Of a stretch of 64,000 nt of DNA, positions 29,560 to 40,942 are shown one piece after another (position 1 is the first letter of the stretch; the number at the start of each line of letters is the position of its first letter). The stretch lies in contig JANFNE010000069.1 of assembly GCA_024867545.1 (NCBI GenBank), forward strand, positions 174,286 through 238,285. Direction: 5' to 3'. The notes below the pieces were generated by a model. It was not told the origin of the DNA. It worked only from the letters and a program-made list of their open reading frames with translations, and did no database searches. The stretch is from Phytopythium helicoides. Lineage: Eukaryota; Oomycota; Peronosporomycetes; Pythiales; Pythiaceae. A program made the position numbers and the translations under genes.

Positions 29560-31431
29560 GGCCCGTCGAGGCGAGAGGAAGGTACTGTCGCTAAGGTCTC
29601 CAGTTCGGTAGTGGCGGGAGCTGGTGGGGTTGCCCCGCAGTGTACCCAATGCCTCCCGCGCCGTCTCTGTGCGGGATTTCGGCCAATGACTGGGCTGCAC
29701 TTGGAGAAAAAGTGTGCTGACTATATCAAGGATGAGAGGGAGTTGAACGCGCGCAGGATTGTGAGATCTGCTGACCGGAACGGGATCATATTTCAGTCGG
29801 ATATCAGGTGTAGAAGGACGTTCGGCGGACCACTGGGTGAATTTTGAGATGTGAGCGGAGCGCGCAGTCAGCTGGCGCCTTCAAGGCGCCGGCACGGGAA
29901 CCTCCTCCTGGGAGCCGTTTCAAAGCGCTCACATGGCGAAAAAAAGCAAAGATACCCTTGGACATTGTCGTGCCATGTGCACAGCCAGCCAGCCAGCCAG
30001 CAGTGCCGACGGTCGGGGAAACGCGGGAAGCGTGCAGCATGCTGATTTATCAAACAAATATATTTGGCATTTAGCGGCGGACAGAAAATGGATGCCCGGA
30101 AGCGTATGAGAGCCTCGTGCGCTTCCAGGACGTAACGAGAGGCGAGCCAGTTCAAGAATTTCGTACGACATTCAAGCGACAACCGATGTTGAAGTGGGCA
30201 TGAGTTGACTGGCGAAGCAGCGGTGGGTGGTCGACCAGGAGATTTGATCGACTCCACCCCAGACGCAGCATTTCCTACTGAGTAAACTGCGCCGTAACTT
30301 GACTATCGTCACCAAGGCGTTCGATGCGTTTGTACCCAGCGACATCGTCATCGCACCCTGTGGCAATCATTGATGTGGTGGACTCCCGCGAATCAGATGG
30401 CGAATTCGTTTCCACTTACAAGTCCACAACGCAGGCTCGCTCGATGTTGAGGCATCATGGACTAACGACTGTCGGCAATGCGTGCCCAACAACGAGAGCA
30501 ACAGGGTGATCATCTCGATCGAAGTGACAACAAGCAGCGAGCGAGCGGCGTCGAGAGGCTGATTGCGATTGGTGAACTAATGAGCACTGTCGTGACTTTC
30601 TTGGGTGGCTCCGAGTTGATCGACCCTGACGATTCATTCTTGGAGCCTCTTGGAGACGAATCGATAAGTATTGACGCGAATACGTCATACGATGCAACTT
30701 CTCTTGACCATCGGTACCTCGATGCGTTTTCTTGTGGCACGCCTACGAGCATTCTCGCCTAGAGCAACCAGAGCGCGGCCAGAACGTGGCGCCTGGATCA
30801 GTTCCACCGGCAACAGAGGCTTGGTCGCGGCACCATCCATGAGGTATAGTCATCGTGCTGTTGCGTCGGACTGATATAGCTCGACGTTCTGATATCTGAC
30901 GGCGCGATCTCTGTGACTCACCATGTGACCACGACGTCGGCAGTCAGTGTCCGGTACAGCGTGAAGCGTGGACAGATTACAGCTGAGATCAATTAGTTTC
31001 TTGTTAGATGAGACTGAGTGTCGAGTGACAACTTGGAGGAAGCATTGCGACACGGTGTGGAGTCACCAGCAGTTCGAGAAATGACAATGTGTCGTTCAGG
31101 TCGTCCTCTGCAGTTTGGTGTAATGCAAGCAGAGTCAGCATAACAGCAAGCACGAGCAACGTGCTTATGCTTGACGGTATCGCGATCACATCCAGCGGGT
31201 GGAGGCGTCGTGCCATTGAGGAGGAAGGCACCTGAGTTGATTTGGGTATGGAAAGAGAAAAGGATCTGGCTGCGGTAAATCACAACAGGCGCAATGATCG
31301 ATACGGTCATATAGGCAATCCGTAAGTCGCGATCAACGCTTCGATGGCTGCAACGTATGAACATGAAGTTGATGCACCTTGAAGTGGTCATGATCGTTTT
31401 TTTAATATCCAGAATCACCTTGGTCACCAAC
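29560..31431. other. Long intergenic stretch, no gene supported
   Basis: About 1.9 kb upstream of the secreted-protein array and of the HAD gene. The longest frames (about 95-150 aa) are unrelated to any family I recognise and several are broken by stops. A CAGC microsatellite is at 29982-30001. The 30150-30770 part reads as protein-like pieces in changing frames and may be a decayed gene. Confidence 0.4.
29982..30001. repeat. (CAGC)5 microsatellite
   Basis: Five tandem CAGC units in intergenic DNA. Confidence 0.8.
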
Positions 31432-31446
31432 GTCATTTCCCACAAG
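31432..31446 (+). promoter_or_regulatory. Initiator-like element of the HAD hydrolase gene
   Basis: GTCATTTCCCACAAG resembles the oomycete initiator TCATTYYNCA. It lies about 36-50 nt before the first in-frame ATG (31482), which supports that start. Confidence 0.45.
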
Positions 31447-31481
31447 ACTTTGTGTCGACCACTCCCAGCAAGTACGTGGTG

Positions 31482-33066
31482 ATGATGACGATGATGAAGG
31501 TGGCGACGGGCGCGCGGCTGCTGGCGCCCCGCGCCGCCCGCGCGCTCAGCATCGGCAACAGCTCAAGCTTCGCCTCCGCTTCGTCTCGGTCGTTCGGCAT
31601 CGCGTTCGACATTGACGGCGTGCTCATCCGGTCCGCGTGTTTTGTGTGCTGCGTTGGACGCGTCGTCAACTGATAGAGTTGCGGTTTCGTGAGGCAGAGG
31701 AGGGCAGGCGCTGCCCCAGGCGCGCGATGTGCTGCGGAGTCTGCGCGAGAACGGCGTGCCTCATATCTTCCTCACCAACGGCGGCGGTAGGCGAGCGAGT
31801 GCGTTGGCCGTGCCAATTGGTGGCAGCTCACGAAGGCATGAGGACAGGATGCCTGGAGGAGGACAAGGCCGCGAACCTGGGACGCATCCTGGACCTGGAG
31901 ATTGACCCGGCGCACATGGTGCTGTCGCATACGCCCATGCGAGAGCTCACGGCCACCTACGCAGGTGTGAGGGCCTCGATTTCTTCATGAGTTCGGCAAG
32001 ATGGAATGTTGACGACCATTTGGTTCAGACTCGCGTGTTCTCATCATGGGCTCGCACGACGTCTACACGGTGGTACGTGGTCAATGATTGCGGCTTCGCA
32101 GTTCTTTTTCGTCTAGTGCTCACCCTGGTCCCTTATGCTACAAGGCCAAACATTACGGCTTCAAGAAGGTCGTGAGCATTGAGGACTTGGCACACCAGTA
32201 TCCGCACGCGTATCCATTCCGCTCCTATGACAAGAAGTACGTCGGTTTTTTCATCGGCGTCATTGCCATATCTTCTAACAGCGCTGCCATTCACTAGGGT
32301 GCCGCCATTCCACGACGAGCCGATCGATGCCATCATTGTCATGCACGACCCGATTGACTGGGCGCCAGAGCTGCAGATCGCCATCGATGTCCTCATTGGA
32401 GGTGCGCGCAGATTCTCTTGTTCTACTGATAGACCTACATGCGGATGACTCGTTCTCTGATCTAGGTAACCCACCCGGAAAGGGCCGCGAAGACGGGAAG
32501 CAGACGCCACTATTTGTCAGCAACGACGACTTCATCTTCAGCGGCGCGTACCCGTACCCACGCTTCGCTCAGGGTAAGCAGGCATCAATCCAGTCTGTGG
32601 GGACCACCTGACAGCTAATTACTTTTCTGTAGGTGCGTTCACGCGCTGTCTGAAGATGCTGTACGAGCAGCGCACCGGCCGGACTCTTGAAGTCACTCGC
32701 TACGGCAAGCCTCACAACGTGACCTACGAGTGAGCATCATTTCCACACCGATACTGTGAGTTGCTACTGAAAAAAAAAAAAAAAACGTGTTGTCTGCAAA
32801 ACAGCTTCGCCGAGAAAAAGCTGAACACGATCAACCACACCAATACGCCGATCCGCACCATCTATGGCATTGGAGACAACCCGCATTCGGACATTCACGG
32901 CGCCAACCAAGCTGGCGCGCACTGGACTTCCATGCTCGTCCGCACAGGCGTCTTCAACGATGCCAACGGCCGTCCCGAGCACGAGCCGGATGTGTACGCG
33001 GATGCTGTGGTGGATGCTGTGCGTCACATCTATAAGATCGAGGGGCTTGACCCGACCCAGCTGTAA
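31482..33066 (+). CDS. HAD-superfamily hydrolase, CECR5/HDHD5 type
   Basis: Nine exons reconstruct a 353-aa protein: 31482-31630, 31698-31786, 31848-31964, 32029-32072, 32145-32236, 32298-32401, 32466-32573, 32633-32729 and 32805-33066. All phases agree. The catalytic motif I (FDIDGVLIR), motif II (FLTNGG) and the C-terminal GDNPHSDIHGANQAG metal-binding motif define the subclass IIA HAD fold of the CECR5 family, usually mitochondrial. The N-terminus (MMTMMKVATGARLLAPRAAR) looks like a mitochondrial targeting peptide. The substrate is unknown. Introns are 60-75 bp except the first; the first donor is the weak GTCCGC. Intron 8 holds a run of 16 A on the sense strand. Nine exons is many for this window. 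Confidence 0.85.
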
Positions 33067-33163
33067 ACAACAGCGACAATTGCATACCACTTCCGAGAAA
33101 GAGCTTACCCCCAATAGACTAAGCATTTCAGTCGGGCACAACGTATCTATTTGTTAGTGCTGG

Positions 33164-35305
33164 TCATACAACTTCGTCAGACGCAGCCGTCATATTTCGC
33201 AGCCAAACACTAAACTCCTGCAGCACTGCACGTTCCTGGGCGACTGCAAGTCGTGCACGCTTTTCCCTTCCTTGCCTGTTTTGGTGCTCGTTGTCGTCGT
33301 CGTCATCGCGCTCCATATCTTCATCACACAGCAATCCGGTAGCTCCTGGCGACAGACTTCCTTCTCGAGATCGCATACCACTCACTTCGTTGTCCTCCAT
33401 ATCTTCATCGTCATCTTCGTCTCGTCGTTCGTCGACAAGCATTGGGCTTGAAGAAATAGGTGAGCCCGACGCGTATCGTGCGCTTGAATTAGCGTGTTCT
33501 CCACTTAAAGCAGTTCCTTCTCCATCCAACCTGGCGGCTGCAGCTAGCAGGGACTGACACAGCATGGAAACGACGCTGGATCCTGGTGCTGCCTCTTTCG
33601 AGGTTGCGCTTCCAACCCTTCTGCTTTCTTTCCGATAGTAAGCAGCGCCTAGAACGCGATTCACATCAGGGAGAGCCATCAGACGAGCTGGGCTTACGTT
33701 TGTAGTTGCAGGACTTGCGCCATTTGTAGGAGTGGATAGCGATACACCGGTCGTTCCTAATCGTTGTGCTGTCGGCTTCGAGCCTGAATTGCGCTTAGAA
33801 TGTGCCTGGGGAGGTTGACTTGTAAGAGTTGGTGATCCGGATGATGCGTGTGCTCTTTTCGATGTCAGAGTCGACTTTCCAGCGCCAGCTTTTGTAGTTC
33901 CGGCGGAGTTTGGCACCGTCTGTGACAGCATTTCAAGCGCAGAAAGTGGTCGGCTTCCTGATGAGGCAGCTAGCGAAGGAGCGATCGTGGTGGTCTGCTG
34001 CACCGGAGACGCAGGGTTGCTTGACGCCTTGCGCGCAGATTTTGCTCCACCCTTGGAGCGTTGTTCGATCATGAGCCGCCGATGTTGCTGCCTTTGTCTA
34101 CGAAGACGCACTTCTGGGTCCATCGCCACATCACCCGGTAATGAAGACACGCTTTTGTTGCCGCATTGCTAAAAAAAAAAAAAAAAAGTTAAAGAACACC
34201 CACAAGTGGTCAATGCTAGGGATTTCAAACCACATCATCCAAAACCACGTACCAGACAAGCACATCTCGAGGTGCACGCAACTCCTGCTTGGAAACACTC
34301 GCAGTAATTCTTGAGGCATCCGCTCTTGCGGCAGTTGCAGCCACGCAAATGCTGACTTGTGCCGCTCGCGACTTTAGGTTGGAAGGCCATTGGATTGCGT
34401 TCCAGAATGTTTTCAATTGCACGGTCCCGATCTTCTTCGCATCCCTTCCATTTCCAAATGCCAAGGCAATGTCAGATCCTAGAAGGTGCCAACACTACTG
34501 CCAATTACCAAGCTACTTACCGGGAAATTTTTACAGTTGTGGCAGTTGCAGTGCTCGCCACACATGCGATTTGCAGCAAGGCACTCGCAATACAACTTGA
34601 GGCAATGCGACTTCTTGCAACTGCATCCCTTGGGTTTCTCGCGTGGAATTAAGGTTGCTTTATCGCGCTGTAAAAGCCAAAGACATTGCGTCAGTGCAGT
34701 GTTTCCACTAGCGCGTAAACCCATCATTGCAGCTCTACCGGAGCAATGAGCCGCCCTCGTGTAGACCGGCAGCTGCCACCGCACGCGCACTCTGGCAAAC
34801 ACGATTCTAAGCGGGCACATGGGCAGGCTTCGTGACAAAAGCCGCTGATGCAGTCGCACGGCAGATGAGGAGCAAGCCTCGGTGCAAGAATTGATGGGAT
34901 CTGGAGCCGAATCACCGGGATGGCTCCATTGTCACCGCCTGTTGCCGACCGCATGGTGGAGAGCTCCACTGCCGAGCCCAAGCCCCTCGCAGTGTAGCTT
35001 GTCGGGAGTCCCCCGATCTTCGGTGGCGGGGGCGGCGCTGCGTCCACTCGTGCAACCGGTGCCTTGGCCCGCTGGAAGCCTGTTGCAGGCGACGATGCTG
35101 CAGAGTCCAAGTCCTGTAGGGTGATGGTGATGTAGAGAGCGTGAGAGTCGAGAGGCAGCTCGGAAAGGCCCCGCCACGGACGCACCCCCTTGTTCTTGCA
35201 CGCGACGCACTGGCAGCTGTCTCCGCAAGCTACCCCTGCAGCCAGGCAGTCGCAGTAGAGCTTCAGGCACTCGGACTTCTTGCAGCTGCAGCGGCGCGTC
35301 GCCAT
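33164..35305 (-). CDS. CXC/CRC-domain protein (tesmin/TSO1/LIN54-like) with three CXC modules
   Basis: Four exons on the complement (35305-34739, 34667-34521, 34444-34253, 34168-33164) give 636 aa with every junction in phase 0. CRC proteins bind DNA through paired CXC zinc domains and act in cell-cycle gene regulation (LIN54 in the DREAM complex). Here CXC1 is at the very N-terminus ([19 protein letters not shown]). A second Cys-rich piece follows at residues ~160-185, then CXC2 ([19 protein letters not shown]), the hinge [10 protein letters not shown], and CXC3 ([19 protein letters not shown]). CXC2-hinge-CXC3 is the canonical CRC. The C-terminal ~330 residues are low complexity, with a polyacidic stretch. 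An alternative is two genes, because the unspliced first exon ends where an ATGATG could start the second. The acceptor before the hinge exon is less certain than the others. Confidence 0.82.
34171..34187 (-). other. A17/T17 homopolymer as polypyrimidine tract
   Basis: On the coding (minus) strand this is 17 T immediately before the acceptor TAG of the last CXC-gene intron. Confidence 0.6.
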
Positions 35306-35754
35306 CCGCGCGATTCCGACGTTCAGTCGCGCCGATTGACGCCCACCGAGCCGCTCGGAGCCGGAAAAGCGGGCAGCGCAGGGCTGGAGGCGACTGGCGG
35401 CCGTTGCACAGGCCGGTGGGGCTGCAGGCGCAGTCGGGGCGCGCGCAGGGAGCTTCGCGGCGCGGCGGCGGCGACAATCGGCCGCGCAGATTTCCTCGGT
35501 CGAGGGAATATTTGAATTTGAAGGTCACTATGGTACAATGTATGGAAAACCCGGTGGGGTTTATCTTTTTTTTGATCGCATGGAGACGATTTGTCGATGG
35601 AGCTAGAGGTGTCCATGGCAGCGACACCAGCGAGCATGACACAGGGAGTGGCAATCCAAAAGCTTGCAAGTTGTTTGAGTTACTACGCTCTACACCATCC
35701 TACGAGAGAAGAAGATCTAGAGGCAGCCGAGATCGATCGACCGGGTGCGGACGC

Positions 35755-36711
35755 TTAGTAGTCCGAGCCACCGCCGAACATGTCCATGCCGCCACCAAGG
35801 TCGGCCTCCTCCTCCTCCTCGACCTCCTCCTTCTTGGCCTCGGCCGGAGCAGCGCCAGCGGCGGCCGGGGCGGCCGCGACGGCGAAGGCCGACGGGTCGG
35901 CAAGGAAGGCCTTGAAGGGCTCGGCCTTCTCGAACGAGAAGGTCTCGCACTCGACGGCGACGGCCACGAGCGCCTTGAAGGCGTTGGCAACCGAGTGCGG
36001 GATCGAGGCGAGCGTGGGGAAGCCGATCTCGAGCGAGACGGCGGCCACGTTGCGCAGACCGGCGACGAACTTGGCGCAGAGGTCGTCCTCCGTGAGGTCG
36101 AGCACGGCGGGGTCGAAGAGCGAGCCGTTGTCGTAGACCGTCTGGATGACGAGACCGTACGAGAAGGGCTTGATGTTGAGCTTCTGCAGGAGAGCAGCCT
36201 CCGAGTTGCCGACCTTCTCACCCTTCTTGGTGAGCAGCACCTCGCTGATGATCTCAATCTGACCCTTCTGAATCTTGGTGGCGATCTGCAGGGCCTGGAA
36301 GAACGAGGTCTGGCCGGGGTCGGCGCCCGTGGGGCCGGGCGGCACGACGACGTCGACGGGAGCGATCGACCCGACACGGGCCGGGGCCGGCACCTTGTTG
36401 GACTCGAGCACCTCGCGCACCTCGTTGAGGTCGGCGTTGGTGAACACGAAGCCGACGTTGCCCTTGAGGAGCGGGATGACGGCCTCGAGCGGGTGGCCCG
36501 GGTTCTTCTTCACGAAGTTGTGGAACACCTTGCGCATGAGCGTGTTCTTGCCCATGAGCACCTCGGCCGTGCCACGCAGAGCCATACGGATCTGCTGCAT
36601 CTGGTTGGAGCCGACATTGTCGACGCCCACCAGGAAGATCTTGGTGTAGTTCTCGAGAAGCGCCTCAAGCTTCTCGAAGTACTCGAGCTTGCGTTCCTGC
36701 GAGAGACCCAT
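35755..36711 (-). CDS. RPLP0: 60S acidic ribosomal protein P0 (uL10)
   Basis: A 318-aa single-exon protein of normal length. It anchors the P1/P2 stalk to the large subunit GTPase centre. The N-terminal rRNA-binding L10 domain (KIFLVGVDNVGSNQMQQIRM, ALRGTAEVLMGKNTLMRK), the insertion domain and the Ala-rich hinge with an acidic tail (KKEEVEEEEEADLGG) are present. The start is MGLSQERKLEYFEKLE at 36711. The extreme C-terminus is GGGMDMFGGGSDY rather than the widespread GFGLFD ending that recruits elongation factors. GC-rich codon use indicates strong expression. Confidence 0.95.
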   Translation of the reverse strand: MGLSQERKLEYFEKLEALLENYTKIFLVGVDNVGSNQMQQIRMALRGTAEVLMGKNTLMRKVFHNFVKKNPGHPLEAVIPLLKGNVGFVFTNADLNEVREVLESNKVPAPARVGSIAPVDVVVPPGPTGADPGQTSFFQALQIATKIQKGQIEIISEVLLTKKGEKVGNSEAALLQKLNIKPFSYGLVIQTVYDNGSLFDPAVLDLTEDDLCAKFVAGLRNVAAVSLEIGFPTLASIPHSVANAFKALVAVAVECETFSFEKAEPFKAFLADPSAFAVAAAPAAAGAAPAEAKKEEVEEEEEADLGGGMDMFGGGSDY

Positions 36712-37436
36712 GCTGGACAAAGGACGCAGTCACTTGAACCTCGTGGAGACCTGCGCTTTTGGATATGACCACCTTCCCCCTCCATCGGCCCTCGCCGCCG
36801 ACGCGACAAACGACGGCCTCCAACCATCCAACTATTTACGGGCTAGCGGTTGATTTGGGTATTCTCATTGTGTTTATATTGGTTTTTAGATTAGAATTAC
36901 AAAGATGACATCCATATTGAGCGACGTTAAAATTTATTTTGGGATACTGTGTTCAGTATTCCAGGTATGGCCATTTGTAAGCTTTAAAAATGGGCAACAC
37001 TTCCCAATTGTCCGTTTTCTACTTATATAATATGGACACGTTCCCAGACTCTTGAAAATGTAACCTCATTGTACTATACAGGTTTATATTATTACACAGG
37101 TCGCTGCATGCGAGTGGCTGCACTTGCTTGACCTGCTCGCTGCGCTCATGGAGCGCTGGCTTCCGACGCCTATGCGCTCCCCATAGCCCAATGAGCAGTG
37201 CTATCGCAGCGAGGTCACGTCGGTCGGCGCTCGCGAGGCGACAATCGGCTCGGAGTCGAGATCAGGTCGCCGGTTGCGAGATGGGTTACCTCTATACAAA
37301 CCCCAAGTGAAACACGACGTACCCCCTATGGCAACCCCGCGTACCCCTCCCGTTTGAAATCCTCCCCCTTCAAACACGCCACTTCCCCATTTGGCTCAAC
37401 TTGGAACAGGCAAGGCTCTCCGTAGCGGCGGCGACC
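36712..37436. other. Divergent promoter region between P0 and cytidylyltransferase genes
   Basis: About 725 bp. The middle (36840-37100) is unusually AT-rich for this window. CCCCATTTGGCTCAAC at about 37385-37400 may be a weak initiator for the downstream gene. No gene is seen. Confidence 0.4.
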
Positions 37437-38923
37437 ATGGCGGACCTCGAGGCGATCGCGACGCGCGCCGTGCACTACATGCACGAGCTGCTGCACTCGG
37501 AGGCGGCCAACGAGACCATGGCGCAGGTGCACGAGCTGCTGGCGCGCGCGGGCGTGCCCAAGCCGTACCCGGACGCGGAGCGCCTGGCCATCGCGCTGGC
37601 CACGGGGCTCTTCACGCTGCTGGCGTACTTTGTGCTGTTCGGCAAGCGCCACCGGCGCCGCCGCCGCATCCTGCAGGAGGAGCTCGAGCTCGCCTACCGC
37701 AAGGTGCAGGAGCTGCAGGACAAGCTCGCCGAGGCCGAGGACGAGGACGACGAGCCCACGGAGCAGATCCGGATCTGGATGGACGGCGCCTTCGACATGA
37801 TGCACTACGGACACATGAACGCCTTCCGCCAGGCGCGCGCGCTCGGCACCTACCTCGTCGTCGGCGTCAACGACGACGAGTCCATTACGGCGTGCAAGGG
37901 AGCCCCGCCCGTGCTCAACAACGGTACGCTATCATTTGTGTCTCGTCAACATGGTTATGGCGTCTGAGATCGAATCGACCCTTTCTGCTGCCGATCGCAG
38001 AGGAGCGCATCGCGTCCGTCGAGGGATGCAAGTTTGTCGATGTGGTCGAGCCCCACTGCCCGTACATTATGAACGAAGAGTACCTGCAGCGCATGATCAA
38101 GAAGCACCGCATCGACTACGTCGTGCACGGCGACGACCCCTGCATCGTGGACGGCAAGGATGTCTACGAGTCGGCGCAGAAGCTCGGCAAGTACCGCACT
38201 ATCCCGCGCACGGAGGGTGTGTCAACAAGCGACATCCTCGGTCGCATGCTCGTCATGCACAAGACGCACCACACCCACGAGGACTTTGGCAACGGCCAAC
38301 TCTCGTCGCAGATGGCGCGTTCGAACAGCAAGATGTACGAGCGCCCGTCCAAGTTCCTGACGACCAACCGCATGCTGCGTCTCTTCTCAGTCGGAAACCA
38401 CGAGCCTCGCAAGCAGGACAAGGTCGTGTACATTGATGGCGCGTTCGACATGTTCCACGCCGGCCACGTCGAAATCCTCAAGCGCGCCAAGCAGGAGGGA
38501 TCGTACCTGATCGTGGGCGTCCACAATGACAGCGTCGTCAACTCGCACCGCGGTCTCAACTACCCGATCATGAACCTCCACGAGCGCGTGCTGAGCGTGC
38601 TTGGCTGCAAGTTCGTGGACGACGTGCTCATCGACGCGCCGTGGCAGGTGACCAAGGAGATGATCGCGTCGCTCAACATTGCCGTTGTGGTGCACGGCTC
38701 GCACCGCGACCAGGACCGCATGGCCGGATTCTCGCTCGAGGACCACTACAAGCATGCGCGCGAGGCGGGCGTGTTCAAGGTGCTGGAGAGCCCAAGCTCG
38801 CTGGATGTCAAGGACATCGTGGCGCGCATCAACAACAACCGCGAGCGCTTCGAGAAGAAGTTCGAGAGCAAGATGAAGGCCGAGGAGGAGTACTACGCCG
38901 ACCGCTACAGCAAGGACAAGTGA
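37437..38923 (+). CDS. PCYT2: Ethanolamine-phosphate cytidylyltransferase
   Basis: Two exons (37437-37923, 38001-38923) with a 77-bp intron give 469 aa. It makes CDP-ethanolamine from CTP and phosphoethanolamine, the key step of the Kennedy pathway to phosphatidylethanolamine. Two cytidylyltransferase folds are visible. The first has WMDGAFDMMHYGHMNAFRQA and the RTEGVSTSDILGR motif. The second has YIDGAFDMFHAGHVEILKRA but lacks the RxxGxSTT element, as usual for the family. An N-terminal hydrophobic helix (LAIALATGLFTLLAYFVLF, residues 50-68) followed by RHRRRRR should anchor it to a membrane, as in the plant enzyme; animal forms lack it. The splice junction reads LNN-EERIASVEG. Confidence 0.94.
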
Positions 38924-39321
38924 GCGAACGCGCTCCTGGCAGTTGCAGTAGCGGCCGCAAGAGTTCGAGTTGCATAGACGCAGGACGCGAAGGGCTCTGC
39001 GCCGGCGCCAGCACGGCCGCCCCCGGGTCCGTTTTATCATCAGTTGGTTCATACAATCACCTCGGCTCAGCCGACTCTCTCATTGCATCATCTGTTGCTG
39101 CCATTTTGCTGCCACGTACTTGCACTTTTGCTACTGCAACCAGTTCCAGTTGCCGTCATGATGCACACGCGTCTCCATGTCAAACGGCGCCTCCTTCCCG
39201 CCACGTCGGAATCTGCATGCTCGCACGTGTCTTGCGCTCAGCATGCAGCATACAATCGCCAAGTACGACTCGCCCCAAGCATCCGTCGCGGCGAAAAGAT
39301 CGCCATTCCATCTCCTAGTAG
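38924..39321. other. Intergenic region
   Basis: About 400 bp between the cytidylyltransferase stop and the RMDN-like start. Frames are open, but no conserved coding segment is visible. Confidence 0.45.
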
Positions 39322-40416
39322 ATGCTGCCAAGTACGTGCGGCCTCAGGCGCCGCCCGTCGCTCCATGACCGCGCCACTAACTGCTGCTGCTGCTGTTGCT
39401 TCTGCTTTCTGCTATCCATATATTGCAGGAGCCGCCAAGCCACAAGTGCTGCGCCGCCTCGCCGCCTCGGGAGTTTCCTCCGTTTCCGCCTCGAGCCGCC
39501 TCGCCGTTGCACGCTTGGCCTCGACGCCCGCACTCGCCTCCAGCTCTCCCGCCGCGTCGACCAGCTCGCGCGCTTTGCTACTGCTGCTCCTGTCAACTTC
39601 GACGTCCGTCGCGCTGCTCGCTCGCAAGAAGATGGAGTCTGCCGACGCCGTGCGAGCCGAGGAGCTCTATAATGACAATGCTTACGACCGCCGCAAGCTG
39701 CTCGAGGACCTGCGCGCCATGCACGCAGCGCACCCGGAAGACATTGGCGTTATTTGGCGGCTGACACGCGCTGCGTACGACCTGTCGGAGCTCAAGGCCA
39801 CGTCGGCGGACGAGAAGAAGGAGCTCATCTACTACGCGCGCGATGTGATCCAGAAGGGCCTTGACCTCACGCAGGACGTGCCCGAGGTGCACAAGTGGTT
39901 TGGCATCATCCTGTCCTCCATCGGCGACTACGAGGGCTCCAAGGTCGCGATCGCCAACTCGTACGTCATCAAGGGCCACTGGGACAAGGCCATCGAGCTC
40001 AACTCGAACGACCCCACCACCTACTACCTGCTCGGCCGCTGTGCGTGGCATTACTGTGTTTGATTGCTGCTGCTGCTGCTGCTGGATCTGACCATCGTGT
40101 GGCATTCTCTAAACAAATCGCAGGGTGCATTGCCATCGCGGACCTGTCGTGGCTGGAGCGCAAGGCGGCGGCCGTGCTGTTCGGAACGCCACCCGAGTCG
40201 TCGTACCAGGAGGCGCTCGACTTTCTGCTCAAGTCGGAGGCTCTGGCGCCCGACTCATGGAAGCGTCGCTCGCTGCTCATTGCGCAGGTGCACCAGAAGA
40301 TGAAGAGCTGGGCGCTGGCCAAGGAGTGGACCAACAAGGCGCTGGCCATCCCCGTGGTCTCCGAGGAGGACCAGACCGTGCAAGACGAGGCCACGGCGCT
40401 GCTCAAGAAGCTCTAG
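39322..40416 (+). CDS. RMDN/FAM82-like TPR protein (regulator of microtubule dynamics type)
   Basis: Three exons (39322-39331, 39429-40040, 40124-40416) give 304 aa. The tiny first exon encodes MLPR; two stop codons precede the ATG and the phase-1 donor GTACGTGCGG joins the conserved frame, so I prefer this to the longer unspliced frame. A hydrophobic stretch near residue 55 (ALLLLLLSTSTSVALLA) could be a membrane anchor. The conserved RMDN region follows (IWRLTRAAYDLSELK, VHKWFGIILSSIGDYEGSK, LGRWCIAIADLSWLERKAAA, FGTPPESSYQEALDFLL). Animal RMDN proteins act at microtubules and ER-mitochondria contacts; that role is inferred here. The second intron contains CTG repeats. Confidence 0.8.
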
Positions 40417-40942
40417 CCGCTGCATCAATGCGTCCTACTGTCCCATGCACGCAACAAAAGCAAACGTAGCATGGGGGATCCCACGTAATGAACATGACAG
40501 CCACATGAAGATCCACGCCACGTCATGCGCACAATAATAGACCGCCCTTTTGCCGGCTGATGATGGGTACACCGCCCCCCAACATTTCCTATATGTGGTT
40601 CGTATCTGCAATTGCGCGAGGTTTTGAGGTTTTACAGTTTGTAACAGCCGCGCGCGGGGCCACAGGCCCGGCGGGCCGCCGCGGGCGCCAATACATTTCG
40701 CAAGAGAACGGCAGCTCCGGGGCGGCGGCTGGCGGCATCGGCGCACGTGGCTCTCGGCGGCGCGAGATTCTCGGCGCGGCCTGGCAGTCAGCGGGTGGCG
40801 CGCGTGCTCTTAACGTCGGACGGCGGCTGCGGGCGCCTCGAGGGCTCGGGGCTGCGCGAGGAGCGAGGGGAAACCGAGGGAAACCGAGAGAAAGGCGGCG
40901 CGCGGCGTTTACCTGCCAGGCAGCGGACGCCCAGCGAGCGCC
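40417..40942. other. Intergenic region before the TBL1-like gene
   Basis: About 525 bp, increasingly GC-rich toward the start codon. No gene is supported. Confidence 0.45.

Noticed and set aside
30150..30770. Possible decayed transposase or gag-like fragment
   Set aside because: Protein-like pieces occur in changing frames, but no catalytic motif or homologous family could be recognised.
34724..34730. Two separate CXC genes overlapping by ATGA
   Set aside because: Stop/start overlap of this kind is a bacterial arrangement. A phase-0 intron (34738-34668) joins the two parts. Kept only as an alternative.
35404..36768. 454-codon plus-strand frame over the P0 gene
   Set aside because: Shadow of the GC-rich P0 coding sequence; composition is Leu/Arg/Glu-biased as expected from antisense reading.
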